Assembly (NCBI GenBank): GCA_035527455.1
Contig: DATLAN010000526.1
Location: 1-10,881 of the forward strand
Source: DATLAN01 sp035527455
GTDB taxonomy: Bacteria > Planctomycetota > Planctomycetia > Pirellulales > Thermoguttaceae
Length of the DNA: 10,881 nt
Direction of reading: 5' to 3'
The translations under genes and the position numbers were made by a program. Position 1 is the first letter of the stretch, and each line of letters begins with the position of its first letter. The notes under the pieces were generated by a model. It saw only the letters and a program-made list of their open reading frames with translations, ran no database searches and was not told the DNA's origin. This document shows, one piece after another, positions 1 through 6,112 of the stretch.

Positions 1-917
1 GGCAATTCCCATAGGATCGAGTGTACGTTGTTGACGTCCCCAGTTATCCCGTGGTTCAGCGCCACGACCCAGCCGGAGGTGTCGACGGTCTTGTCGGAGA
101 CGTTCTGAATCTCGACGAAATCCATGGGAGTGGTCGTGCCGATCTCGGCGATCAGGACCGTGGCGACCGGCGGCCGGGCCGTGTTCCAGTTTCCGTCGTC
201 GTAGCCGGGCTGGCGCCATGTGCTGCCGAGATTCGTTCCCGATGCCTCGTATTTCCACGTACTGGCCAGCGAAAGCGGCGTTCGTGTCCCGATGGGGACG
301 ATCTCGGAAGGGAAGTTCGCCCGGCCGGGAGTCCCGCCGATCTGGAGACCCGTGGTCCAATTCTCCGCCGGCTCGCTGGCCAGTCGGGGATCGCGCTTCG
401 CCAGGCTGGCGCCGGAGCCGTCCGGAGCGGTCGGCCAATCGCCGCCGTCGCGATAGTCCAGCACGTTCATCACCCGGCCGCCGTTGTTCACCAGGCGCAG
501 CTCCTCGCCGCCGTTGGAAAGCTGGCCCGTGTACGGTCCCAAGGCGTTCTCGACGTCGGTAGTCGCCTCCAGCGCAGCCGGCGAGACGGCCACGACCACG
601 TAGCTGCGGCCGGGGACGATCGTCCCGTCGGGAAACTGATACTCGACGCCGCCTTGGAGCGACCACTCGGAGATGTCCATGTCGACGGCCAACTGGTTGT
701 ACAACTCGATCCATTCCAGCCGGTCGTCCGCGTCGCCCAACGGGTTGTACATGATCTCGTTGAAGACCACGGTGCTGTCCAACACCAGGCGCCCTTCGAG
801 CGGTTCGAAGGTCAGGTGTCGCCTGCCGAACTCCCGCTTCACGCCGGCCGCACGTCGGGACACACCGGCACGATTCGAGCTACTCGGAGAACGAGGACGC
901 CAATGACGGTCAGCCAT
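1..917 (-). CDS. Lamin-tail-domain (LTD) extracellular protein, 5' part (runs off the left edge)
   Basis: The first 305 codons of a larger gene are visible; the 3' end lies outside the window. Residues 37-46 read FEPLEGRLVL after a basic, Ser/Arg-rich leader, matching the planctomycete LEPR-XLL-type N-terminal motif of secreted or surface proteins. Residues about 48-165 form a lamin-tail domain (VVFNEIMYNP, then EWIELYN, then a Ser-rich beta strand pattern), closed by GGTPGRANFP at 194-203. A linker follows (WKYEASGTNLGSTW, residues 221-234) of the kind seen between LTD modules in planctomycete CotH-like proteins. A second LTD-like module starts near residue 254 (DFVEIQNVSDKTVDTSGW). The ATG at 917 is preferred because GAGG lies 7 nt upstream. 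No classical hydrophobic signal peptide is visible. The domain reading is firm; the job of the protein (surface or matrix, possibly spore-coat-kinase-like further downstream) cannot be told from this part. Confidence 0.8.
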   Translation of the reverse strand, partial: MADRHWRPRSPSSSNRAGVSRRAAGVKREFGRRHLTFEPLEGRLVLDSTVVFNEIMYNPLGDADDRLEWIELYNQLAVDMDISEWSLQGGVEYQFPDGTIVPGRSYVVVAVSPAALEATTDVENALGPYTGQLSNGGEELRLVNNGGRVMNVLDYRDGGDWPTAPDGSGASLAKRDPRLASEPAENWTTGLQIGGTPGRANFPSEIVPIGTRTPLSLASTWKYEASGTNLGSTWRQPGYDDGNWNTARPPVATVLIAEIGTTTPMDFVEIQNVSDKTVDTSGWVVALNHGITGDVNNVHSILWEL

Positions 918-1112
918 GAGTAACCTCGAGAGAGTGAATCGGGCGATCGAATGGTAGACAAGGAAATCCGAACGATCCTCGCAACGCGGTCTCTACTGCG
1001 AGCAGCCCATCCGCGTGTCGAGGCCGATCACCGATGTTCCTGTTGTAGCGGTTCAGCCCGGGCGTTCTGCGAGTACAATATCCCACAACATGCCTAGACT
1101 AACGCCACTTTC

Positions 1113-1141
1113 ACGGTAGTCAATTCCTTCCATTTTGTCAA
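1113..1141 (-). promoter_or_regulatory. Candidate sigma70-type promoter for the LTD gene
   Basis: On the minus strand a perfect TTGACA (1141-1136) is followed after 17 nt by TACCGT (1118-1113), which keeps the TAnnnT bases of a -10 box. A second, overlapping possibility is TTGACT followed after 16 nt by TAGTCT. Either would start a transcript about 190-200 nt upstream of the ATG at 917. This rests on consensus matching only. Confidence 0.25.
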
Positions 1142-1418
1142 GTTGCCCAGCGATAATTCAGACCATTACGCAACGCACGGATCGGCATCGTCTCGGACGA
1201 TTTTCGCTCACCACCCGTACGGGCTACCGCAGAGGTCAATATAGTGCAAGCCATACCCCACGTAGATGCCATACCCGCGGCGTCGGTTTGCCACCTGCTT
1301 TCCGGATTCGTATCGACTGTCGCGCTCTCGGCGGCACCACGGCGAGTTCTTGCAGGAGCCATCCGCCCCGGGGTAAACTCTTGAAGAAGAAACAGGAGAC
1401 GTACTGACAGTGTGCCGG

Positions 1419-1535
1419 CTATCGAAGACCTTGGATCTTCAGCACCGAATCCGGCAACGGCTGGTGCGGGATCGGCTCGGCCGCGAGCCGCTGCACGGCG
1501 GCCTCCCAGGTCCTTGGTTCCGCTTCGAAGTGTCC
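1419..1535 (-). pseudogene. Possible 3' remnant of an unidentified gene
   Basis: On the minus strand the last ~30 codons before a TAG at 1419-1421 read like a real protein end (for example AVQRLAAEPIPHQPLP). They have strongly G/C-biased third codon positions, unlike the rest of the intergenic region. Upstream the frame runs into the 22-bp tandem duplication, which is not a multiple of three. On the other side of that duplication a different frame contains a near-identical HFEAVPRT peptide, so the duplication may have shifted the frame of an older ORF. I do not recognise the family. Chance cannot be excluded. Confidence 0.25.
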
Positions 1536-1554
1536 TTGGCACCGCTTCGAAGTG
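1511..1554. repeat. 22-bp tandem direct repeat, two copies
   Basis: Copies at 1511-1532 and 1533-1554 abut exactly and differ at two adjacent bases (TT versus CA). Each contains the palindrome TTCGAA. It is a simple local duplication inside non-coding or degenerate sequence. Confidence 0.85.
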
Positions 1555-1796
1555 GGCCTCGCCAGTGAATAGTCGCTGTTTTGCGAAGCCGCACATCGGC
1601 AGCGTGGAGCAAGGGCGCTTTTCAGTGGCACACAATTTGCTTAGAAACAAATCTACCGGGTCGTGCGCCAGAAATACCTCTGTAGAATCTTCTCTTGAAA
1701 GCGAGTTCTCATCAAACGCTCTCACATTCGGAACTCTATAAGTCTTTTCTGTATAGTGCTTTGTGACTTTCCACTCGGATATTCACGGTCTCTCGT

Positions 1797-1847
1797 TCAA
1801 CTTGGGGTTGACTTATACTGGTTTGAACCCAAACTATATGTATACAT
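1797..1847 (+). promoter_or_regulatory. Dyad-rich AT-rich control region of the MarR/osmolyte operon
   Basis: Three inverted repeats lie within about 50 bp. TCAAC-5 nt-GTTGA is at 1797-1811, GTTTG-4 nt-CAAAC at 1821-1834, and the perfect palindrome ATGTATACAT at 1838-1847. A TTGACT (1808-1813) overlaps the first dyad as a possible -35. Possible -10 boxes are TATATG (1835-1840) and TATACA (1841-1846), but the spacers of 21 and 27 nt are longer than ideal, so the promoter assignment is loose. The position 30-80 bp before the MarR start makes autoregulatory operators plausible, since MarR dimers bind palindromes. Confidence 0.45.
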
Positions 1848-1876
1848 TGTTTATTCCACCCCATAGTGGCTGGCTC

Positions 1877-2395
1877 ATGCGCGACAGTTTAAGCGTCGAA
1901 AATCAGGTAATCATGGCGTTACGGCGGATCAACCGGGCGATCGACCTCTATTCACGCGTCTTGCTGCAGAAGCACGGGTTGACCTCGCCCCAACTCGCGG
2001 CACTTCAAGCCGTGGGCAAGTCCCAAGGCGTCTCCGTCAGCACGGTAGCCCGAACCATTCACCTCAGCCTGGCCACGGTGACCGGGATCTTCAACCGGCT
2101 GGAGAGCCACGAGTTGGTCAAGCGTTCCAGGAACGGAAGCGATCGCAGGACCGTGACGGTTGAATTGACCGCAGCCGGGGCCGACTTGCTCGAGTCCGGG
2201 CCGTCGCTCTTGCAGGACAACTTCCGCGGCGAGCTTGCCAAGCTCAAGCCATGGGAACAGACCCAATTGCTCGCTTCGCTGCAGCGTATCGCGGCGATGA
2301 TGGATGCCGAGGGCATCGAAGCCGCGCCCGTGCCGGCCGCAGAACCACCGGACCCTGAGGCAGGCTTGCAGAGTCCGGACACGAAAGGAGTATAG
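1877..2395 (+). CDS. MarR-family winged-helix transcriptional regulator
   Basis: This encodes a 172-residue DNA-binding regulator. Residues about 10-50 are the helical dimerisation and start-of-HTH region (ALRRINRAIDLYSRVLL, then GLTSPQLAALQAV). Residues 52-78 form the helix-turn-helix (VSTVARTIHLSLATVTGIFNR). Residues 81-98 form the wing, with the family-typical DRR at 89-91. The last ~25 residues are a Pro/Ala/Glu-rich tail. The frame stays open back to 1763, but that part is AT-rich with atypical residues and overlaps the dyad-rich promoter, so the ATG at 1877 is chosen; the Met at 1913 is a shorter alternative. There is no strong Shine-Dalgarno. The stop is 2 nt before the next ATG, so the gene is co-transcribed with the glycosyltransferase and probably regulates this operon. 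MarR-type EctR, which controls ectoine genes in methylotrophs, is a functional parallel rather than a claimed orthologue. Confidence 0.85.
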   Translation: MRDSLSVENQVIMALRRINRAIDLYSRVLLQKHGLTSPQLAALQAVGKSQGVSVSTVARTIHLSLATVTGIFNRLESHELVKRSRNGSDRRTVTVELTAAGADLLESGPSLLQDNFRGELAKLKPWEQTQLLASLQRIAAMMDAEGIEAAPVPAAEPPDPEAGLQSPDTKGV

Positions 2396-2397
2396 CG

Positions 2398-3762
2398 ATG
2401 CCAATAAGACCTGGAAAACGAATCTTGATGATTTCGACTCACGGGTATGTTTCGGCCGCTCCCGAATTTGGGAAGCCGGATACGGGCGGCCAAGTCGTCT
2501 ACGTGCTGGAACTCTCGAAGTGCCTGGCCCGGATGGGCTATCGCGTCGACGTCCTGACCCGCCGTTTCGAGGATCAGCCGGCCCGCGAGGAGGTTTCCGA
2601 CCGGGTACGCGTTCTGCGGTTCCCTTGTGGCGGGAAGGGTTTCATCCCGAAGGAGACCCTCTGTGACTCGATTCCCGAGTGGGTCAGCCACGTTCGGCGC
2701 TACCTCACCGCCAAGAATCTTCGCTGTGCGTTCATCAACAGCCATTACTGGGACGGCGGGTTGGCCGGACAGGCTTTGGCCAACGCCATCGGCATCCCGC
2801 ACATCCACACGCCCCACTCCATCGGCGCATGGAAACGGGACAGCATGGACGGCGACCCGGAGGAGTTGGAAAGGAAATACAACTTCCGCCATCGCATCCG
2901 CGAGGAGAAGGTAGTCTACGACGAGTGCGACGTGCTCGTGGCGACGACGCCGCAACAACGAGACATCCTGTTGGACGGGGATTACGACGTTCCGCTGAAG
3001 AAGATTTGCGTGATCCCGCCGGGCTACGACGACACACGGTTCTTCCCCGTGTCGCTGGCCACTCGGCAGGCACTCAAGCAGGAGATTGGCATCGAAGGTC
3101 CGATCGTGCTGGCGCTGGGTCGCATGGCGAAGAACAAGGGATACGACCTGCTGCTTCGTGCGATGCCGACGGTTTTCTCTCGAGTGGACGATGCCCGGCT
3201 GCTTCTGGCGGTCGGCTCGACCGAGCCGAACGACGATGAGGTCCGGCAGATCGAGCAATTGAAACACCTGGCGACGGAGTTGGGAATCCGGGATCGCGTG
3301 TTGTTCCGCGATTACGTTCCCGACGAGCTTCTGGGCGACTACTATCGGGCCGCCGACGTGTTCGCGCTGAGTAGCCGCTACGAACCTTTCGGAATGACCG
3401 CCGTCGAGGCGATGGCCTGCGGTACGCCGACCGTCGTGACGACCGAAGGCGGTCTCTGGGAACAGGTCACATGGGGACTGGAGTCTCTCTACGCCGACCC
3501 GTTCGACCCCGAGTCTTTCGGGCACGCGATGGCGACCGTCCTGATGCGGCCTCGCGTGAGGGATCAGCTCGCCAAGTTCGGTTCTCAGAAGGCTCGGCTG
3601 CATTTCACCTGGACGGGCGTGGCCCAACAGCTTCTGCGGGTCTTGCAAAGCGTCCAGTTGCCTCCAACCGAAGACCACCGTGCCGAAGGTGCGGACCATC
3701 CGACCCCGTCGGCTTCCAGGCTCGAGGCAGAGGAGGAACCGTGGAAGGTGCTCGCCTACTGA
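2398..3762 (+). CDS. GT4 glycosyltransferase, sucrose-phosphate / mannosylfructose-phosphate synthase type
   Basis: This 454-residue retaining GT-B enzyme is predicted to transfer a hexose from a nucleotide sugar to fructose-6-phosphate. The N-terminal Rossmann half begins RILMISTHGY (8-17) and has the donor/acceptor loop DTGGQVVYVLEL (28-39) and TRRFEDQP (54-61) typical of the sucrose-phosphate synthase group. INSHYWDGG (113-121) and HIHTPHSIGAWK (135-146) follow. The C-terminal half has IPPGYDD (206-212), GRMAKNKGYDLL (241-252; R242 and K247 are the expected phosphate-contacting pair) and the GT4 EX7E motif E329-E337 within EPFGMTAVE. Residues after about 420 form a variable tail. AAGGAG at 2385-2390, 7 nt before the ATG, fixes the start. 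From recollection of family sequences, the IPPGYDDxRFFP block resembles Agrobacterium MfpsA as much as cyanobacterial SPS, so sucrose versus mannosylfructose is undecided. The next gene is the matching phosphatase. Confidence 0.82.
   Translation: MPIRPGKRILMISTHGYVSAAPEFGKPDTGGQVVYVLELSKCLARMGYRVDVLTRRFEDQPAREEVSDRVRVLRFPCGGKGFIPKETLCDSIPEWVSHVRRYLTAKNLRCAFINSHYWDGGLAGQALANAIGIPHIHTPHSIGAWKRDSMDGDPEELERKYNFRHRIREEKVVYDECDVLVATTPQQRDILLDGDYDVPLKKICVIPPGYDDTRFFPVSLATRQALKQEIGIEGPIVLALGRMAKNKGYDLLLRAMPTVFSRVDDARLLLAVGSTEPNDDEVRQIEQLKHLATELGIRDRVLFRDYVPDELLGDYYRAADVFALSSRYEPFGMTAVEAMACGTPTVVTTEGGLWEQVTWGLESLYADPFDPESFGHAMATVLMRPRVRDQLAKFGSQKARLHFTWTGVAQQLLRVLQSVQLPPTEDHRAEGADHPTPSASRLEAEEEPWKVLAY
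3731..3736 (+). promoter_or_regulatory. Shine-Dalgarno (AGGAGG) deciding the phosphatase start
   Basis: A perfect AGGAGG lies inside the end of the glycosyltransferase gene, 4 nt before the GTG at 3741. That is the only start giving the short N-terminus expected before the HAD motif. Confidence 0.6.
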
Positions 3763-4508
3763 TCAGCGACCTGGACGGAACGCTCCTGGGAAACGACGCG
3801 GCGCTGGAACGATTCGCGGATTGGCACGAAACGGTTCGCGGGAGCGTACGGCTTGCGTACAATTCGGGCCGGTTCTTCGAGTCGGTATCCGAGTTGGTCG
3901 CGTCCACGCCGCTGCCCGCACCGGACGCCGTCATCGGCGGAGTGGGGACGGATATCCGGATCTTCCCCTACGGCGAGCGAGTCGACGGATGGCCACGCCC
4001 GCTGGCGCCTTGGCGTCGGCGAGATATTCTCAGCGCCCTGGCCCGATACCGAGAGTTGGAACCCCAGCGGGACGAGTATCAGGCGGAGTTCAAGCTGAGC
4101 TACTACGCCCCCGACCTGGATTGCGCCTTCCTGGTGGATCTTCGGCGGAGGCTGGCTGCTTCGGGGCAGTTCGTGGAGATCGTCTACAGTTCGAACCGGG
4201 ACCTGGACGTCTTGCCCGCCGGAATCAACAAGGGATCGGCCGCGTCGTTCCTGGCAACTTGCTGGGGTTTCACGCCCGAGCGAGTGATCGTGGCGGGCGA
4301 CACGGGGAACGATGCCTCGATGTTTGCCCGGGGTTTCCGCGGAATCGTGGTGGACAACGGGGACGCCCAACTGAAGTGTCTGCGCGGGGCGGACGTGTAT
4401 CATTCCGGGGAGGCGCATGCCGACGGCGTTCTGGACGGACTGGAACACTGGCTTTCCTCCGACGTGGGGCACGTTTCCAACGTGCCGACAACCGAGAAGG
4501 CACGTTGA
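3741..4508 (+). CDS. HAD phosphatase, sucrose-phosphate phosphatase (S6PP) family
   Basis: This 255-residue cytosolic phosphatase is predicted to dephosphorylate the product of the preceding synthase and release sucrose or mannosylfructose. HAD motif I is DLDGT (10-14; nucleophile D10, acid/base D12), motif II is NSGR (41-44), motif III is K164 in INKGSA, and motif IV is GDTGND (186-191). The cap between is the Cof/S6PP type, with GTDIR (69-73). The GTG start at 3741 is chosen from its strong AGGAGG and gives a 22-bp overlap with the synthase gene, implying translational coupling. Family members are about 245 residues. Here residues 242-255 and the TGA are encoded by a palindromic repeat that begins exactly at codon 242, so the native C-terminus was probably altered by repeat insertion. 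The family assignment is firm; substrate identity is inferred. Confidence 0.82.
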   Translation: MEGARLLISDLDGTLLGNDAALERFADWHETVRGSVRLAYNSGRFFESVSELVASTPLPAPDAVIGGVGTDIRIFPYGERVDGWPRPLAPWRRRDILSALARYRELEPQRDEYQAEFKLSYYAPDLDCAFLVDLRRRLAASGQFVEIVYSSNRDLDVLPAGINKGSAASFLATCWGFTPERVIVAGDTGNDASMFARGFRGIVVDNGDAQLKCLRGADVYHSGEAHADGVLDGLEHWLSSDVGHVSNVPTTEKAR

Positions 4509-4521
4509 AAACGTGCCCCAC
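4464..4521. repeat. REP/BIME-like palindromic element A (end of phosphatase gene)
   Basis: Two 23-bp inverted arms (4464-4486 and 4499-4521, 22 of 23 bases matching) are separated by 12 nt. Each arm is a REP-like unit: a GTGG head, then an 8-bp stem GGCACGTT/AACGTGCC around a 3-nt loop. The phosphatase stop codon TGA (4506-4508) lies in the right arm. The element sits between two convergent genes whose stops are only 44 nt apart, so its RNA hairpin could also act as a bidirectional transcript-end or mRNA-stabilising structure. There is no U-tract, so it is not a classical intrinsic terminator. Confidence 0.85.
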
Positions 4522-4552
4522 CACGGGCGCGGAAAAGTCACAAGCCAAGGCT

Positions 4553-5854
4553 CTATTCGCCCGACGCCAACGAATCCGGCGCCATGTTCAGATCGTGACA
4601 GGCTCGGATGAAGCTGGCTGCGGTCCACGCCTGATAGGCCTTCCCCATCGGGCGGCCCGTGATCCCGTGATGCCACTCGTTGAACTCCCATTCTTGGGAG
4701 ACCCCTTGGGAGCAAAGCCGGGCCAGCCTGACAAGCTCACGTCGGGCAAGATCCTGCATCCCCAGCTTGTGGATGTATCGCACCCAGAGTCCGCCGATGA
4801 AGGGCCAGATTCCCCCGTTGTGATAGTGGTGGGGGAGGTTCAGAAGGTTGACGGTAAAGTATTCTCGCCACTCCGGGTCGCCCGCGTGTACCGGTGGGTA
4901 CAGGTTTTGGACCGGCCCCGGCTCGTTCACTCCCGAACCCCACATGAAGCGGAACGTCATCATCGCCCGCTCCTTGTCGACCAGATTCATCAGGTAGGCC
5001 AGGATGTTGGCGTACACGTCGCATCGCCAACTGTAGTTGAAGGGGGAAATCTGGGCCACCAGATAGCGCGCGTCGCCCAACGCGAATTGGACGTCGCTGA
5101 AACTCGGAATCCCTTCCGTCTGCTCCGGGGCGGTGGACGGCCAGAAGCTCCTGAGGATGACCTTCTTGGTGTGCTGGGACCACCGCAGGTAGTCGGCCGC
5201 GCGCCCGGTCTCTCCCAGGTGCTCGAGGATCTTACCGTAAGCGATCAAGCAGCGTTGCCAGAGCACCTCGTCGTAGAGGACGTGGTAACTGCGGGCGAAC
5301 AGGTCGGTCCAGTCGCCGGCTTCGGGTATCTCCAACATGCCGCAGTTGTTCGAATCGTGCGCGCTGAGCCAGTCCATCGCCCGTTGCAGGGCCGGCGCAT
5401 ATTGCTCGACGATCGACCAGTCGCCGAGTTCGTGCGCGTAACGCCATGTGGCAATGATCAGCCATAAAGCGCTGTCCACCGAGGTAATTCCCCCCACGCC
5501 GGCGTATGCGGGTTTCCCGTCGTCGATGGTCACGTAACCGGGGACCTGCCCCGTGGGCGATTGGGCGTCGAGAATGGTCCGAAGCGTTGCCGCCTGGCAC
5601 GCTCGGACGTCGTCGTCTTCCAGGTCGAGTGTCCAGACGATGGTCTTGGCGCCGTCCCGCGTCCAGACGGCCCGATAGTTGGCGTCCGTCCCGTAGACCT
5701 GGTTGTCGGCCAGCGAGCAGGCCGAAAAGCCCTTCGGCGTGATATTGCGTCGCAGGGCCTCCAATGCCTTGGGATAGGCAATGTGCAGCAGGGCCTGCTC
5801 CTGCGAAGAAAGCTCCCGGTACTCGCTGGGGTCGAACAGAATACTTTTTGCCAC
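4553..5854 (-). CDS. (alpha/alpha)6-barrel glycoside hydrolase, neutral/alkaline invertase-like (GH100-like)
   Basis: This 433-residue cytoplasmic-type enzyme has no signal peptide. Conserved blocks in order: GTDANYRAVWTRDGAKT (55-71), SPTGQVPGYV (99-108), GGITSVDSALWLIIATW (121-137), EIPEAGDWTDLFARSYHVLYDEVLW (split around 175-199), DARYLVAQISPFNY (261-274), NLLNLPHHYHNGGIWPFIGG (336-355) and FNEWHHGITG (391-400). This is the pattern of GH100 neutral invertases and the related proteins often labelled amylo-alpha-1,6-glucosidase. D66, D181, E389 and E393 are candidate catalytic acids; the exact pair is not assigned. The GTG at 5854 is preferred over an upstream Met at 5959 because GGAGG precedes it and the protein core begins there. 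It faces the synthase/phosphatase operon, so hydrolysis of that disaccharide is the natural guess. Alternative: a related GH15/GH63-like alpha-glucosidase acting on glycogen fragments or glucosylglycerate. Confidence 0.7.
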   Translation of the reverse strand: MAKSILFDPSEYRELSSQEQALLHIAYPKALEALRRNITPKGFSACSLADNQVYGTDANYRAVWTRDGAKTIVWTLDLEDDDVRACQAATLRTILDAQSPTGQVPGYVTIDDGKPAYAGVGGITSVDSALWLIIATWRYAHELGDWSIVEQYAPALQRAMDWLSAHDSNNCGMLEIPEAGDWTDLFARSYHVLYDEVLWQRCLIAYGKILEHLGETGRAADYLRWSQHTKKVILRSFWPSTAPEQTEGIPSFSDVQFALGDARYLVAQISPFNYSWRCDVYANILAYLMNLVDKERAMMTFRFMWGSGVNEPGPVQNLYPPVHAGDPEWREYFTVNLLNLPHHYHNGGIWPFIGGLWVRYIHKLGMQDLARRELVRLARLCSQGVSQEWEFNEWHHGITGRPMGKAYQAWTAASFIRACHDLNMAPDSLASGE

Positions 5855-5859
5855 GACGG

Positions 5860-5864
5860 CCTCC
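5860..5864 (-). promoter_or_regulatory. Shine-Dalgarno (GGAGG) deciding the invertase-like start
   Basis: On the minus strand a G-rich GGGGGAGG run ends 5 nt before the GTG at 5854. No comparable signal precedes the in-frame Met at 5959. Confidence 0.55.
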
Positions 5865-6100
5865 CCCACATCTAAAACCTGGTTGAAACGGCCTCGATGG
5901 TCCGATTGTGCGGAATTCGTCAGCAGACGGGATTGCCCGAGAAGGCGCCGAAACACCAAAGAAACGCATCGTCCATGGGGTAAGAATACCTTGCGGAAAA
6001 CGGGCCGAACACCCCTTCCGACCGCCGTGGAAGGACCGGGTTGAATGGGTTACAATGACAAGAGCACTTGCCGCCGGCCGGTATCGCTGTCCGCCGGCAC

Positions 6101-6106
6101 GGGAGA
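6101..6106 (+). promoter_or_regulatory. Shine-Dalgarno (GGGAGA) deciding the propeller/heme/SUMF1 protein start
   Basis: It lies 6 nt before the ATG at 6113. The frame is open upstream to a TTG at 6068, but only the 6113 start puts a clean signal peptide near the N-terminus. Upstream, TACAAT at 6051-6056 could be a -10 box, but no good -35 is seen. Confidence 0.5.
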
Positions 6107-6112
6107 AGACGA

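Larger units (their letters stand above)
918..1796. other. Long intergenic region without a convincing intact gene
   Basis: This stretch lies between the divergent LTD and MarR genes. Open frames exist here on both strands, but they lack recognisable domains, overlap one another, and none has a good ribosome binding site. Positions 918-1110 are mixed sequence with no clear signal. Positions 1113-1141 hold a possible promoter for the LTD gene. Positions 1142-1410 show only a short direct repeat (CCATACCC, near 1250 and 1269). Positions 1419 to about 1535 look like a decayed gene end on the minus strand, and 1511-1554 is a 22-bp tandem duplication. From about 1620 to 1796 the DNA becomes AT-richer, as expected for upstream regulatory DNA of the MarR gene. 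Confidence 0.55.

Noticed and set aside
21..923. 300-codon plus-strand open frame at the left edge
   Set aside because: The minus strand encodes a clear lamin-tail-domain protein across the same stretch.
1138..1725. 195-codon minus-strand open frame in the intergenic region
   Set aside because: There is no domain, no ribosome binding site and mixed codon use. Only its short overlap with the 22-bp duplication is of interest, and that is listed separately.
1763..1876. Longer MarR start at 1763
   Set aside because: The extra 38 residues come from AT-rich DNA holding the promoter dyads and do not resemble a MarR N-terminus.
2059..3699. 546-codon open frame on the minus strand
   Set aside because: It is a shadow of the MarR and glycosyltransferase genes; its translation has no recognisable domain, while the plus strand has clear motifs.
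3680..5467. 595-codon plus-strand open frame bridging the phosphatase and the invertase-like gene
   Set aside because: It spans two well-supported genes on opposite strands and has low-complexity Arg/Pro-rich translation.
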